Positions 51,867 through 60,943 of a DNA stretch of 64,000 nt are shown here, piece after piece. A program made the translations under genes and the position numbers. The stretch covers positions 1-64,000 of the forward strand of contig JAJPHR010000023.1 of NCBI GenBank assembly GCA_021325145.1, in the 5' to 3' direction. The DNA comes from Verrucomicrobiota bacterium. GTDB lineage: Bacteria; Verrucomicrobiota; Verrucomicrobiia; Limisphaerales; Pedosphaeraceae. The notes below the pieces were generated by a model. It worked only from the letters and a program-made list of their open reading frames with translations. It had not been told where the DNA came from and did not search any database. Position 1 is the stretch's first letter. Every line of letters begins with the position of its first letter.

Positions 51867-54800
51867 TCAGTTCCTGTGTCCGGTTTTTGGCTTGCCACCG
51901 TCGGGGACTGGTTGCGCGTCGTTTTCCCACTTCTTGATCAAGGGAGCCTGTTGGTCCACGTCTTTGAGCAGTCCCTTGGCTTCTTCCGGAGTGCGGACTA
52001 CCTTGGGGCGTAGGAATACCATGAGTTCGACTTCGTGGCTGGTCTTGTCCTTCTTCTTAAAGGCCCAGCCCAGCCCGGGAATGTCGCCAAGAATCGGCGT
52101 CTTGCGCAGGGTGTCGGAAACTTGTTTTTGGATAATTCCGCCGAGCACCAGTGTTTGGCCATTCTTGGCTTCCAAATCGGTTTTAAAATTGCGAGTGTCA
52201 ATGACCGCGCCGCCAAGGATCACCTGGCCGGGCACCACCGCGGAAGATTCAGCGTGGATTTTCAAGGAGACATCTCCGGACGCGTTGATATGCGGGGTGA
52301 CTTCCAGAATGACTCCAACATCCTTGTAAGTGAAGCTCTGGTTTTGTCCGCCCTGTGCCTGGACCACGGTGTTGTCGATGAACGGGACCTGCTGACCCAC
52401 GAAAATCTTGCCCGTCTCGTTGTCCTCAATGTTGATCTGGGGCGCGGCGAGGACCGTGGCGTCAGTATGGCTTTTGAGAAACTGGACCAGGAAATCCATG
52501 TTGATCGTGCTGCTGAGCACGCCGGAACGCAGGTTGGCCAGTTCGCTTATCATGTTGCCGGAGGTGGTGAAATTCCCGGGAGCGTTGGCGGTGGTGGTTC
52601 CCCCGAAGCCTTTTGTGTAATTGCCGCTGCTGTGGACAAGAAATGAATTATCGTAATCGTCCGTTGTGAAAACCTTGCTCCCATCCGGCGACCAACGCAC
52701 ACCCAACTTGTCGAGAAAATCGCTGGAGACTTCCACGATCCGCGCTTCGATCAGGACCTGGGCCGTGGGCGCGTCCAGATCTTCAATCAACTTCAGCACC
52801 TGCGGAAAGAAGTGCACGTTGGCGGAAATCAGCAACGAGTTGCTGCGCTGGTCGGGCACGACACGGACGCGTCCGACGAGATCGCTGGCGGGCCGGATCG
52901 AAGTCCGGCTGTCGCCCGTGCGCAGATTATTGTCCGGCTGGCCGCCCAGCCAGGGAAAGTAGCGGTCTTCCTCAGTTTCCTGTTCGAGCCCGAAGTCGCT
53001 CTGCTGATAACTGCTGCCCTGGCCCGGCTGCCCTTGTTGTTGAGGTTGGGGTATGTTCCCGCCCGGCTGGTTTGGCTGGTTCACCGGACGTAGTGGAGGC
53101 GAGCCATTCTTGGCGAAAAGAATGTTGAGGCTATTGGCGACGGTGGTGGCTTTTGCGAATCGGAGGCCGATTCGGAAGGTGGTTTCGCCTGCTTCGGAAG
53201 GCATGTCGAGCGCTTTGACAACCTCCTCGACGGCCGCCAGGTTTTCCGCTGAGTTGGCAGTGATGATCAGTGAGTTGGAGTGTGGTTCGCTCGTGATGCG
53301 GACTTTCCCGTAAAGCCGCCCGACATCGCGGTCGGTCGTGGTCGGCGATTGGTAATCGCCGAAAGGGTCCCAATAGCCGCGTTGTTGTTGCTGCTTCTTC
53401 AGGAACAGTTCGTTCAGAAGGTCTTCAATGTCTCCAGCGCTGACATACTTGAGCGGATAGATTTTGGGCGCGAGGCTGTCATCGTTCACCGGTTCATCGA
53501 GTGCGGCGATCATTTTCCCAAGGCTGTCCATCGCGGAAGGAGGCGCTTGAACGATGAGGGTATTGCGCCGCCGGTCGGCAACCACGTTGATCTTCTTCCC
53601 GTTCTTTCCCGGACTATTGCCGGTGAAAATGAAGTATGGATACCGATTGTTGTTGTCCTGGTCCTGGTAAAGATCCTGCAATTGCTTGGCCACGTCCTGC
53701 GCATCGGCATTTTTAAGGGGAAACGATTGCATGGTTTTCTCCTGCGCGTCTTCGGTGTCCAGCGAAGCAATCACCTTTTCAATGGCGTCGAAATTCGCGG
53801 CGCCGGAAAGGATCAGCAGCGAGTTGGACCGGTCATTCGCCGCCACTTCGACCGCGTCTTTCGCCGATTTGCTGCTTAGCTTCTGGTACAATGGAGCTAT
53901 CTCCTTCACCAAATCCTGGGCGTTGACGTTCTTCAGCGAGATGACACGTACGGCAATGTCCAGTGGTTTATCCGAATCCAACGCGCTGATGAGGTCGCCG
54001 GCGAGCACCAGGTTATCGTTGTAATCTGTGATCACAATCTGGCTGGCGCGATCGTCCGCATCGACCGTGGCCTTGTCCGAAAGCACCGCCTTGATCTTGT
54101 CTTTCATTTCGGAAGGCGGGAGATGCTTGAGCGGAAAAATCTTCATCAGCCGCTGGCGGCCTTCGGGGACCGTGGTGGCTGAAGGAGCGAGCAACTCCGG
54201 GCTCATCTTGGGCTCCTGCCCTTCCGGCACGATCAAAATCGACTTGGCGGATTCGATCACGGTGAATCCCTCCAGCGCCAGGGCGCGATAAACGAGAATG
54301 ACGGCCTCACGGGGCGGAAGTTTTTTTGAGCCCATGATGGTGAGCTGGCACTGGACCTTGGGATGCTTCACCACGCTTTTGCCGGTGGTCTGCGCCAGCC
54401 ATTGCACGATCATGTCGATGTTCGCCCCTTGGAAGCTCACCTGGATGTCTTCCGTTGGGGGGATTTTGTCCTTGTCCGCGTCGGCTTTGGCAATCACTTG
54501 CGTGTTCGTGGCGGAGGGGAAACTTCGTTCGAGCGGCAGCGTAGCTCGCGAGTCTCCGGGAGTGGAGGAAGAATCCGGCCCAGTTCCCGGCGGGAGGGTC
54601 CCGGGCGGAAGGGACGGCGAACCATCCGGAGGAGGGTTTCCAGGAAGTCCCCTTCTAATAATGGCTTGGCTCCATACCAGCGGTGAAGAGGACCAAACGA
54701 TTATTATCGCAAGCGATAATGCCAGAAAGATTCTCAGGCCGCGTCGCACCTTGAGCACAAACATCGTGGAGAGTTGCGAAGTCACTGGACACATGTTGCC

Positions 54801-54896
54801 CTGCAGGCCCAATGTGGTTTGCTTGCCCAGGTTATTAGCGCCGAGTTCGTGTTCTGTTGGAATGCTGAAATCCGGGAGTTTCGTCGATGGTTTCAT
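51867..54896 (-). CDS. gspD: Type II secretion secretin
   Basis: Up to 1009 residues. The signal peptide starts at about residue 45 ('LRIFLALSLAIIIVWSSSPLVW'), so the ATG at 54764 may be the real start. An N0-like domain (about 148-225) is followed by five repeats of the N1/KH type ('MKIFPLKHLPPSEMKDKI', 'VRVISLKNVNAQDLVKEI', 'MQSFPLKNADAQDVAKQL', 'PKIYPLKYVSAGDIEDLL', 'FRIGLRFAKATTVANSL'). A secretin domain ('VLAAPQINIEDNETGKIFVGQQVPFI', 'TPILGDIPGLGWAFKKK') comes last. It forms the outer-membrane channel. It is the last gene of the operon. Confidence 0.93.
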   Translation of the reverse strand: MKPSTKLPDFSIPTEHELGANNLGKQTTLGLQGNMCPVTSQLSTMFVLKVRRGLRIFLALSLAIIIVWSSSPLVWSQAIIRRGLPGNPPPDGSPSLPPGTLPPGTGPDSSSTPGDSRATLPLERSFPSATNTQVIAKADADKDKIPPTEDIQVSFQGANIDMIVQWLAQTTGKSVVKHPKVQCQLTIMGSKKLPPREAVILVYRALALEGFTVIESAKSILIVPEGQEPKMSPELLAPSATTVPEGRQRLMKIFPLKHLPPSEMKDKIKAVLSDKATVDADDRASQIVITDYNDNLVLAGDLISALDSDKPLDIAVRVISLKNVNAQDLVKEIAPLYQKLSSKSAKDAVEVAANDRSNSLLILSGAANFDAIEKVIASLDTEDAQEKTMQSFPLKNADAQDVAKQLQDLYQDQDNNNRYPYFIFTGNSPGKNGKKINVVADRRRNTLIVQAPPSAMDSLGKMIAALDEPVNDDSLAPKIYPLKYVSAGDIEDLLNELFLKKQQQQRGYWDPFGDYQSPTTTDRDVGRLYGKVRITSEPHSNSLIITANSAENLAAVEEVVKALDMPSEAGETTFRIGLRFAKATTVANSLNILFAKNGSPPLRPVNQPNQPGGNIPQPQQQGQPGQGSSYQQSDFGLEQETEEDRYFPWLGGQPDNNLRTGDSRTSIRPASDLVGRVRVVPDQRSNSLLISANVHFFPQVLKLIEDLDAPTAQVLIEARIVEVSSDFLDKLGVRWSPDGSKVFTTDDYDNSFLVHSSGNYTKGFGGTTTANAPGNFTTSGNMISELANLRSGVLSSTINMDFLVQFLKSHTDATVLAAPQINIEDNETGKIFVGQQVPFIDNTVVQAQGGQNQSFTYKDVGVILEVTPHINASGDVSLKIHAESSAVVPGQVILGGAVIDTRNFKTDLEAKNGQTLVLGGIIQKQVSDTLRKTPILGDIPGLGWAFKKKDKTSHEVELMVFLRPKVVRTPEEAKGLLKDVDQQAPLIKKWENDAQPVPDGGKPKTGHRN

Positions 54897-54920
54897 TAGG
54901 GTTATGGTGGTTCCTTGGAG

Positions 54921-55889
54921 TCACTTTGGAGTGGAATTCGTGTCTGACAAGAGGCTTTGGCTGCCAAGACCTGAAAACAGCGTCAGTTCCTTCTTTTGCC
55001 CGTCTTCTTCAACGAGCACGCGATTGATGCCGATTTGCAAGAGTTTCACGCCGCCCAGTTCGTCGCCCTCCTTGACGAGACCGGTTTGTCCATTGGGGGC
55101 GCGCAGGAACACATCCCGGCCGGCGATTCCAAGCAAAGCCATCGGCATTGGGCGCATGATTTGTCCCAGGATTTCGCTTTGGATGATTTTATCCACGCGC
55201 GCCTGAATTGGCGGGGGCAGTTCCGGTGCCACGCTTTTGCCGCCTGCATGTGGCGCTGAATTCGGGCCTTTTTTTGCCCCCTGAGCCAGCCCAGGGGCGT
55301 TCGTCGCCTTGTTTGTCGAACTTTGGTCTGCGATTAGATTGGTTCCGTTTGTGCCAGACGTGCGCATTAAAATGGCGTTTGTCCCTTTTTTTCGAGATCC
55401 AGCGGCTGCGGCCAGGTTGGTTCCATTTGTATCCAGACTCCCCGACGTGAGAGCGTTAGTTCCGGATGTTTCGGGCTTTTGCAATGGAGTTGAATTTGTT
55501 TCTGGGTCGGTTATTTCCAATATTTTCAGCGCCAGATTGTTGGTATTTGTGCGTTCCGCTTCCGGCATCATGGAAGAGTTCGTTCCCTTAATTGCTGCCA
55601 TGGCCACATTGGTAGCGTTGGTTCCGGTTGGGCCTTTTGTTTTTGACGCGACGTTGGTCGCGTACGTGCCTGAACTTGCCGCCAGAGGAGCGCCTGGCGA
55701 TTCTCCTTTCAGCTTTTCGTCCTTCGTTTCGGCTGGAGCATTCGTGTCCCCAGCCAGCGTCGGTAGTGTCGGAATGTTCAAATGCGCCAAGCCGTCTCGC
55801 CGGAGCACGAGGTGTAAAACCTGAAAGGCCAACAGAGCCCCTAAGAGCAGGCAGACAAGCCTTAAGATCTTCTCGATTCGCTCAGGCAT
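54921..55889 (-). CDS. GspC/PilP-like inner-membrane protein with Thr-Asn-rich linker
   Basis: About 322 residues from the ATG at 55889, which overlaps the gspM-like gene by 8 bases. One TM helix ('LVCLLLGALLAFQVLHLVL') is followed by a long linker (about 40-210) with many TN and GTN repeats ('GTNATN', 'TNGTN', 'GTNGTN'), then a small C-terminal domain ('LLGIAGRDVFLRAPNGQTGLVKEGDELGGVKLLQIGINRVLVEEDGQKKELTLF') of the kind that contacts the secretin. Position next to gspD fits GspC. Confidence 0.75.
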   Translation of the reverse strand: MPERIEKILRLVCLLLGALLAFQVLHLVLRRDGLAHLNIPTLPTLAGDTNAPAETKDEKLKGESPGAPLAASSGTYATNVASKTKGPTGTNATNVAMAAIKGTNSSMMPEAERTNTNNLALKILEITDPETNSTPLQKPETSGTNALTSGSLDTNGTNLAAAAGSRKKGTNAILMRTSGTNGTNLIADQSSTNKATNAPGLAQGAKKGPNSAPHAGGKSVAPELPPPIQARVDKIIQSEILGQIMRPMPMALLGIAGRDVFLRAPNGQTGLVKEGDELGGVKLLQIGINRVLVEEDGQKKELTLFSGLGSQSLLSDTNSTPK

Positions 55890-56451
55890 TGGGCACCTCA
55901 TCCTCTTTCCATTGCTCAAAATCCAATATGATGAGCGTAACGCTCAGCTTCACCATGCCGGGCTTCGTGTTGTCGGCATTGATCTGAACGGAGTCGAGGA
56001 TCAACGGGTAGCCAAGGCTTCCGAACCGATGCAGCAGCGACATCACCGACGCGATCGGGCCGCTGCCTTCCAGTTGCATGGAAGCCAATTCCCTGGTCGA
56101 AGAGCGCCCCGGTGTTTCGCGGATGGGACCGAGTTGTACCCCTCCGCTGGCAGCCGCCTTCTGGATGGCGGCACTGGCCTCGGCCACGACCGTCATCCTG
56201 GACAGCTTCGCAGGGTTCATCTGAAACTGGGCCATCAGGTTCGATGCTACCAGCACCTTGGTTTCGTAGGGCGCAAGCTTTTGTCCAAGGCCTCGCGCCT
56301 CCGCAGCCAGGAGTTCGTATTCCGAACGCCGGGTATCGAATGATTTCCAGACCTTGAAGCCGCAAAACAAAACCAAGTAAATGGCAATCCCCGCGGCGGC
56401 GAAACGGAGTGTGCGTTTGTCTTTGTCGGTGAGTGCGCGCATTAGATTCAT
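55882..56451 (-). CDS. GspM/PilO-like inner-membrane protein
   Basis: 189 residues. One TM helix near the N-terminus ('LRFAAAGIAIYLVLFCGFKVW') is followed by a coiled-coil and a small ferredoxin-like domain ('LEGSGPIASVMSLLHRFGSLGYPLILDSVQI'), as in GspM/PilO. It would pair with the GspL/PilM-N-like protein encoded just upstream (4-base overlap) to form the inner-membrane platform. Confidence 0.8.
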   Translation of the reverse strand: MNLMRALTDKDKRTLRFAAAGIAIYLVLFCGFKVWKSFDTRRSEYELLAAEARGLGQKLAPYETKVLVASNLMAQFQMNPAKLSRMTVVAEASAAIQKAAASGGVQLGPIRETPGRSSTRELASMQLEGSGPIASVMSLLHRFGSLGYPLILDSVQINADNTKPGMVKLSVTLIILDFEQWKEDEVPNA

Positions 56452-58070
56452 TGGTTCATGGGCATACCCGGCATTGGGAAGGGCATTCCTGGGGGCATGC
56501 CGCCCGCGCCCGGCCCGGCGGACTTGGCGGCTTTCGCGGCGGCTTTGATCTTTTCAATTTCCTGGGGCGAAGGATCAAACGACAGCGATTGGCGTGCGCC
56601 GACGGGTTTCCACTGCGCGCTCATTCTCACAATGACCTTCTGGCGGTCCGGTGAGGGGGTTTGCTCCTCCACGGTCACGCTTGAGAAGAGCCCGGAATCA
56701 ATCAGCTTTGAACGAAAGTCGGTCACCTGCTGCGAATTTTGCAGACTCCCGCGGAGCGAAAGTTCACCGCGATGATTCATGGCAATCGAGTCGATCCGCG
56801 TGCCTGGCTGCGCTGCCCGGGCAATCAGGTAAACCGTGTCCAGATAAGGCGACTGATTGGCTTTGAGATATTGGAGAAATCCCAGTTCGCGGTCGATGAC
56901 AGCAAGCCGGCCCATGTCAGCCTTGACGGCATCCAGCCGCCTGGCGAGGCGTGGTTTCAGCAGCAAGGCTTCGGCATAAGGCAGGGCAAGCGTGCAGAAA
57001 GCCAGCAACGCCGCGACCATCGCCCATTTGCGCAAGCCAGGTTCGGCCATGCGTTCAACCGCCCCGTCGCCGTTAAGTTGAATCGTCAGCGGCAAAACGC
57101 CGTCGTCGTTTTCATGGCACCGCTTCAAACCGAGAACTGCCGCCGACCGCCCCAGGCCCGGCATCAATTCCTTCCGTTCGCATTCCACTAGCGGCCCCAG
57201 ACATTGCATCAGCCGCGGCGGGAGATCCTTCAGGCGCGAGGTCTTGCCGGTGAGGTAGAGCTTCTCTCCGCTCCATTGATTTCGCACCGCGGCAGCCAAT
57301 GAATTCAATGCTTCGCCAATGGCGTCCTGGATTTTCTGACCGAGACCATCCGCCATCGGCTCATGTTCAAGCTTCAGCTTCAGCTTCTCCGCCTCCTCCT
57401 CGCTGACGCCCAATTTTTCCGCGATTGCCCGGGTGATATTGGCTCCGCCCCAGGGAAAAATGCGCAGCACGTTCGGCGTGCCATTTTCGAAAGCAATCAA
57501 TTCAGAATAGTTGCGGCCAATATCGAGCACCGCGTATGACCCGGGCGGGTGCGGGCAAATCCAGCTTCGTGCCAGCGCCCCGAGCGTGAATATTGGATTC
57601 AAGCCGCCGGCTGCGAGCATGCCCGCATAGTCCTCAAGCAAGTCTTTTCTGGCTGCGGCAACCACCACTTCCTGCCCCGCGCTGCCGTTCGGTTGAAGCT
57701 GCTTCGTCGGCGCGTATTGCCGCCAGCCCCAGGCCAGTTGGTCAGGCGACAGTGGAAATTCGCCCTCGATCTGCAGCCGAAGAACACGATCCAGTTCGTC
57801 CCGGCCGGCGGGCGGCAACGTCAGCGGCCGCATGGATACACCCCGCGCGGCAATGGCGCAGTACGCCTGGAATCTGGGCTGCCAGCTCTTTCGCTTCAGA
57901 AAATTCCGCAAGGTGAGCGTCACCTTTTCCTTGCAAGCGGCGGTCAAGCCGCCATTTTGTTCGCGCTCGAGCAAAACTTCCAGCCCCTCTTCACCGTGCA
58001 GGACTTTGAGTGAAGTTTGGCCGATCTCCACGTAGACACAGGTTGAGTTCATCAACTGAAGCCCCTTCAT
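56448..58070 (-). CDS. GspL-like protein, PilM-PilN fusion
   Basis: 540 residues. An actin-like PilM part (about 8-320: 'CVYVEIGQTSLKVL', 'YAVLDIGRNYSELIAF', 'GGANITRAIAEKLGVSEEEAEKLK') joins a PilN-like part with one TM ('WAMVAALLAFCTLALPYAEALL', about 345-366) and a periplasmic ferredoxin-like domain. The C-terminus is Pro/Gly/Met-rich ('GMPPGMPFPMPGM'). It links the cytoplasmic ATPase GspE to the periplasmic partners. It overlaps both neighbours by 4 bases. Confidence 0.85.
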   Translation of the reverse strand: MKGLQLMNSTCVYVEIGQTSLKVLHGEEGLEVLLEREQNGGLTAACKEKVTLTLRNFLKRKSWQPRFQAYCAIAARGVSMRPLTLPPAGRDELDRVLRLQIEGEFPLSPDQLAWGWRQYAPTKQLQPNGSAGQEVVVAAARKDLLEDYAGMLAAGGLNPIFTLGALARSWICPHPPGSYAVLDIGRNYSELIAFENGTPNVLRIFPWGGANITRAIAEKLGVSEEEAEKLKLKLEHEPMADGLGQKIQDAIGEALNSLAAAVRNQWSGEKLYLTGKTSRLKDLPPRLMQCLGPLVECERKELMPGLGRSAAVLGLKRCHENDDGVLPLTIQLNGDGAVERMAEPGLRKWAMVAALLAFCTLALPYAEALLLKPRLARRLDAVKADMGRLAVIDRELGFLQYLKANQSPYLDTVYLIARAAQPGTRIDSIAMNHRGELSLRGSLQNSQQVTDFRSKLIDSGLFSSVTVEEQTPSPDRQKVIVRMSAQWKPVGARQSLSFDPSPQEIEKIKAAAKAAKSAGPGAGGMPPGMPFPMPGMPMNQ

Positions 58071-59599
58071 AAATCCTCCCGGTAGGAAAGCGTGTCGATG
58101 TTATGCACACCGACATGCACGATAACCTGGATCCGCTGGCGCGTACCCGAGGAGGTAACCTTGCCCTCGGCAAGGATGCGGTACGTCTCCGACCGCGCGG
58201 TCACGAGCGGAGCTACTTGCTTGAAAATGTTGCGTGTCATGCCCGGAACCTTCAGCAACCACGCGATGTTCGGAAAAAAGCCACTGGATTTTCGGTATGA
58301 AATGATGGCCTGCGCAAGTTGGGGATCGATTCCTGGAAGGCAGACGAGCACCGGGACGCTCGCCGTGTTGATGTTGATTGCGCCGGGTTGGTCCTGGTTC
58401 GCCACGGTCAGGTCGTCGGCAATATCCTGGAGCAAGTCTTCGCTGATCACTTTGGGCCCGGAAGGATTGGAATCGTTCTGGGCGCCAACCGGTGCGCCTC
58501 GTCCACTCCGGCCCCGGTTTTGATTCTGCGCGGCGGTTACGTCAAGCAAGTCCGCCAGACTTTGAAACTGGTTCTGGCCGCGGTAAGCGATAATCGCTCT
58601 CGCGATGTCGGAGGTGATGCCTTTGACACCGGTGAGCGCGCGATCATCGGCTGATTGGATGTTGACGCGATCGTCGCCGGCTGCATTCAGGTTATTGTCG
58701 AGCGAATCGACCGTGAGAAAGCCCGACCATCCGCCGTCCAGCACGCCATCGGGCGTGAGCAAAGGGGAATCACCTTCATCGCGTCCAGTGCCGGAGATGG
58801 TGTTTTCCTCGTCTGGCCCTCCCAGCAGTTGCTCCGGCGAAACGCCACGCACCATCAACAACTCCCGGACCGTTTGGAGCGGGCCATTGCGTGGGCGGTA
58901 GGGCGGTTGTAAGGACATATAATAGTCGGCTTCCGCTCCGCCGGGCGTCACCTCGTTGTCCGGGTCGCGCCAGTCCACAATCGCAGCCACGATGTCGGGC
59001 GTCATCCCATCGAGCTTCGCCAGTTGATCCGGGGTCGCGGTATTGACATTCAGGCGGCTTTCTTCGTCGCCGATGCCGTAGATCACACCTTCGCCTTCGT
59101 CGGGCCGTGCGCGGCGGAAGACGCGGAATTCGCCGCGCCCGAAAGTCACATCGCGGAAATCCTGCGGATCATCATAAAGCGCCCCCGAATGATTCTTCGC
59201 GCTGTGTCGGCGGTCGATTGCATCCTGGAAAATCAGGGCCTTGGCCTTTTCCACCCCCGCCAGCGCCAAATAATGGGCTTGGATTTTATCGCCATAATTC
59301 TTCACCACCAGCAAATCCAGCCGTGCTGTGTGCAACACACCGATGACCACGACCGCCAGGATAGCGAGGCACCAGAGCAGGCCGACCAGGATTGAAGCGC
59401 GAGCCGCAGTGGAGCGTCGGATACATCCGTTGCCATTTGGGCGATTTCGAGAAGTCGAAGCTCTGGAAACGCCAAACTCCAAGCTCCAAACACCAGAAAA
59501 GCTCCAAGCTCCAAGTTCCAAACCAAAGCACGGATTCGATTGGAGCTTGGTGGTTGGTTTTTTTCTGGAGCTTAGTAGTTGGTGGTTGGTGTTTGCCAT
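58067..59599 (-). CDS. gspK: Type II secretion minor pseudopilin GspK
   Basis: 510 residues. A hydrophobic pseudopilin helix at about 69-90 ('ASILVGLLWCLAILAVVVIGVL') is followed by the GspK alpha-domain with helix-hairpin-helix motifs ('LNVNTATPDQLAKLDGMTPDIVAAIVDWRDPD', 'ININTASVPVLVCLPGIDPQLAQAIISYRKS'). GspK caps the pseudopilus tip with GspI and GspJ. The first 50 residues ('LELGAWSFSGVWSLEFG'-type) come from a CCAAGCTCCAA-rich repeat (59479-59590) and are not part of the family, yet no later ATG is available. It starts 5 bases after the gspJ stop. Confidence 0.88.
   Translation of the reverse strand: MANTNHQLLSSRKKPTTKLQSNPCFGLELGAWSFSGVWSLEFGVSRASTSRNRPNGNGCIRRSTAARASILVGLLWCLAILAVVVIGVLHTARLDLLVVKNYGDKIQAHYLALAGVEKAKALIFQDAIDRRHSAKNHSGALYDDPQDFRDVTFGRGEFRVFRRARPDEGEGVIYGIGDEESRLNVNTATPDQLAKLDGMTPDIVAAIVDWRDPDNEVTPGGAEADYYMSLQPPYRPRNGPLQTVRELLMVRGVSPEQLLGGPDEENTISGTGRDEGDSPLLTPDGVLDGGWSGFLTVDSLDNNLNAAGDDRVNIQSADDRALTGVKGITSDIARAIIAYRGQNQFQSLADLLDVTAAQNQNRGRSGRGAPVGAQNDSNPSGPKVISEDLLQDIADDLTVANQDQPGAININTASVPVLVCLPGIDPQLAQAIISYRKSSGFFPNIAWLLKVPGMTRNIFKQVAPLVTARSETYRILAEGKVTSSGTRQRIQVIVHVGVHNIDTLSYREDL
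59479..59590. repeat. CCAAGCTCCAA-type inverted repeat overlapping the gspK start
   Basis: Left part (59479-59522) repeats CCAAGCTCCAA / CCAAGTTCCAA; right part (59538-59590) carries the inverse, TTGGAGCTTGG and TGGAGCTTAG. The unit is read as the N-terminus of GspK. Confidence 0.6.
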
Positions 59600-59604
59600 G
59601 CTTG

Positions 59605-60453
59605 CTACTGGCCAGGTCCTCCGTTTTGCATGCCTGGTTGCGATTGCCCGCTCGCATTCGAATTACCTGTATTGCCGCTGTTTTGAGAGGAGTTTTGTTG
59701 CGAAATATCGGCCAGGTTCAGCCGGACCATGGTCTGGAATACCAGCGGAGGTTCTCTTTTCACATCTTCCGAGGCGGGTCCACTCGTCGCCGGCTTTGCG
59801 TGCGGGTTGGGATCGAAGGAGAGGGTAATGCGCACCGCCTCGGGCATGCCGGAGAGATTCGGCGCCGGCAAGGATGTGTCGGTTTGCTTTCGTTGCGGTT
59901 TGATTTCGCCCCAGTCGTCGTACCAATCATCCCCATCGTAGTATTCGAACCTTGCCCCGAGCAGGCCATCGGCAATCTCCTCCATTTTTCCTCCGGAAAG
60001 CGGGTCGGGAGCGATGGTCGGATTGCGGCGCCGCCAAAGGCTGAATTTGCCCGATTCAGGATCCTGCTGGACGAAGAAACTTACCTCGCAAAAATCGGCT
60101 TCGTTCGGGTGGCTGGGAGCGTAATTATGGGTCGCGAAATCCATATTGTCCGCCTCGGTGTTCTCAATCATGCGGTGCATGCCGAGGAATTGATAATCGG
60201 TGGAAAGCGGACACGCGGAGCGAAGGTCAGCCGTGATGATGCCCATCGCAACTCGGGCATTTTGAATCACCTCGGCCCGGGGTTCGATGAGCTTCTGAGT
60301 GGCGGTGGCGGAACTCAGGCACATGTAGCCGGCCACTAAAATCAATGACGCCAAAGATGCTGCGATGACGAGTTCAATCAACGTGAAACCGCCCGCGTTG
60401 CTTCGGATATTCCGCGCTCCGCGCTCCGCGCTCCGAATTTCCTTAGCCTTCAT
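59605..60453 (-). CDS. gspJ: Type II secretion minor pseudopilin, GspJ-like
   Basis: 282 residues from the ATG at 60453, which has GGGAGG upstream; the frame runs back to 60522. A 22-residue leader ends in Gly before 'FTLIELVIAASLASLILVAGYM', the prepilin peptidase site plus TM helix. The rest ('LIEPRAEVIQNARVAMGIITADLRSACPLS', 'LLGARFEYYDGDDWYDDW') fits GspJ. The C-terminus is Asn/Gln/Gly-rich. It overlaps the gspI gene by 11 bases. Confidence 0.87.
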   Translation of the reverse strand: MKAKEIRSAERGARNIRSNAGGFTLIELVIAASLASLILVAGYMCLSSATATQKLIEPRAEVIQNARVAMGIITADLRSACPLSTDYQFLGMHRMIENTEADNMDFATHNYAPSHPNEADFCEVSFFVQQDPESGKFSLWRRRNPTIAPDPLSGGKMEEIADGLLGARFEYYDGDDWYDDWGEIKPQRKQTDTSLPAPNLSGMPEAVRITLSFDPNPHAKPATSGPASEDVKREPPLVFQTMVRLNLADISQQNSSQNSGNTGNSNASGQSQPGMQNGGPGQ

Positions 60454-60943
60454 CCGACCTCCCTTTTTTCTTCCTGCCCTTGCTTTTGTCTTTCGCCGAA
60501 TCCTTCTTCTGGCTCGCGTCATCGAAGGCGGAGTCTGTAGCGTCGAACAACATGGTGCGCAATTCGTAAATCATCGTTCCCGTCTTCGCGTTCTCGACCT
60601 TTACGACCACTTCATGAAGTCCGTTGAGGGTCGTGCGGCTGATGGATTGTTTCCATTGATAAAGCGGCAGATCGTCCCCGCAATCACCTTCCTTTTCGCC
60701 GTCCGTGAGATAACCGTCTGCGCGAACCATCTCGATTTTACCGGCGGCAAATAAAGCCGCCGTGCTTTGCAATTCAGATTCCTTGCTCGAAACCAGCGCC
60801 GACGTAATGCCTTGAGTTAATCCAACCAAAGCTATTCCTAAAATAAGGATTGCACACATCACCTCAATCAATGAAAAGGCGAGTGCGCGGGTCTGCCCAG
60901 GTCGCACGCGGTTCGTTGCTGGTGTTGGCCGCTCCGTAATCAT
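60443..60943 (-). CDS. gspI: Type II secretion minor pseudopilin, GspI-like
   Basis: 166 residues. A 22-residue leader ends in Ala before 'FSLIEVMCAILILGIALVGLTQGI'; the -1 residue is Ala, not the usual Gly, a variant common in this phylum. The globular part is short ('YQWKQSISRTTLNGLHEVVVKVEN', 'LRTMLFDAT') and the tail is Lys-rich. It sits between the gspH-like and gspJ genes, overlapping both. Confidence 0.85.
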   Translation of the reverse strand: MITERPTPATNRVRPGQTRALAFSLIEVMCAILILGIALVGLTQGITSALVSSKESELQSTAALFAAGKIEMVRADGYLTDGEKEGDCGDDLPLYQWKQSISRTTLNGLHEVVVKVENAKTGTMIYELRTMLFDATDSAFDDASQKKDSAKDKSKGRKKKGRSDEG

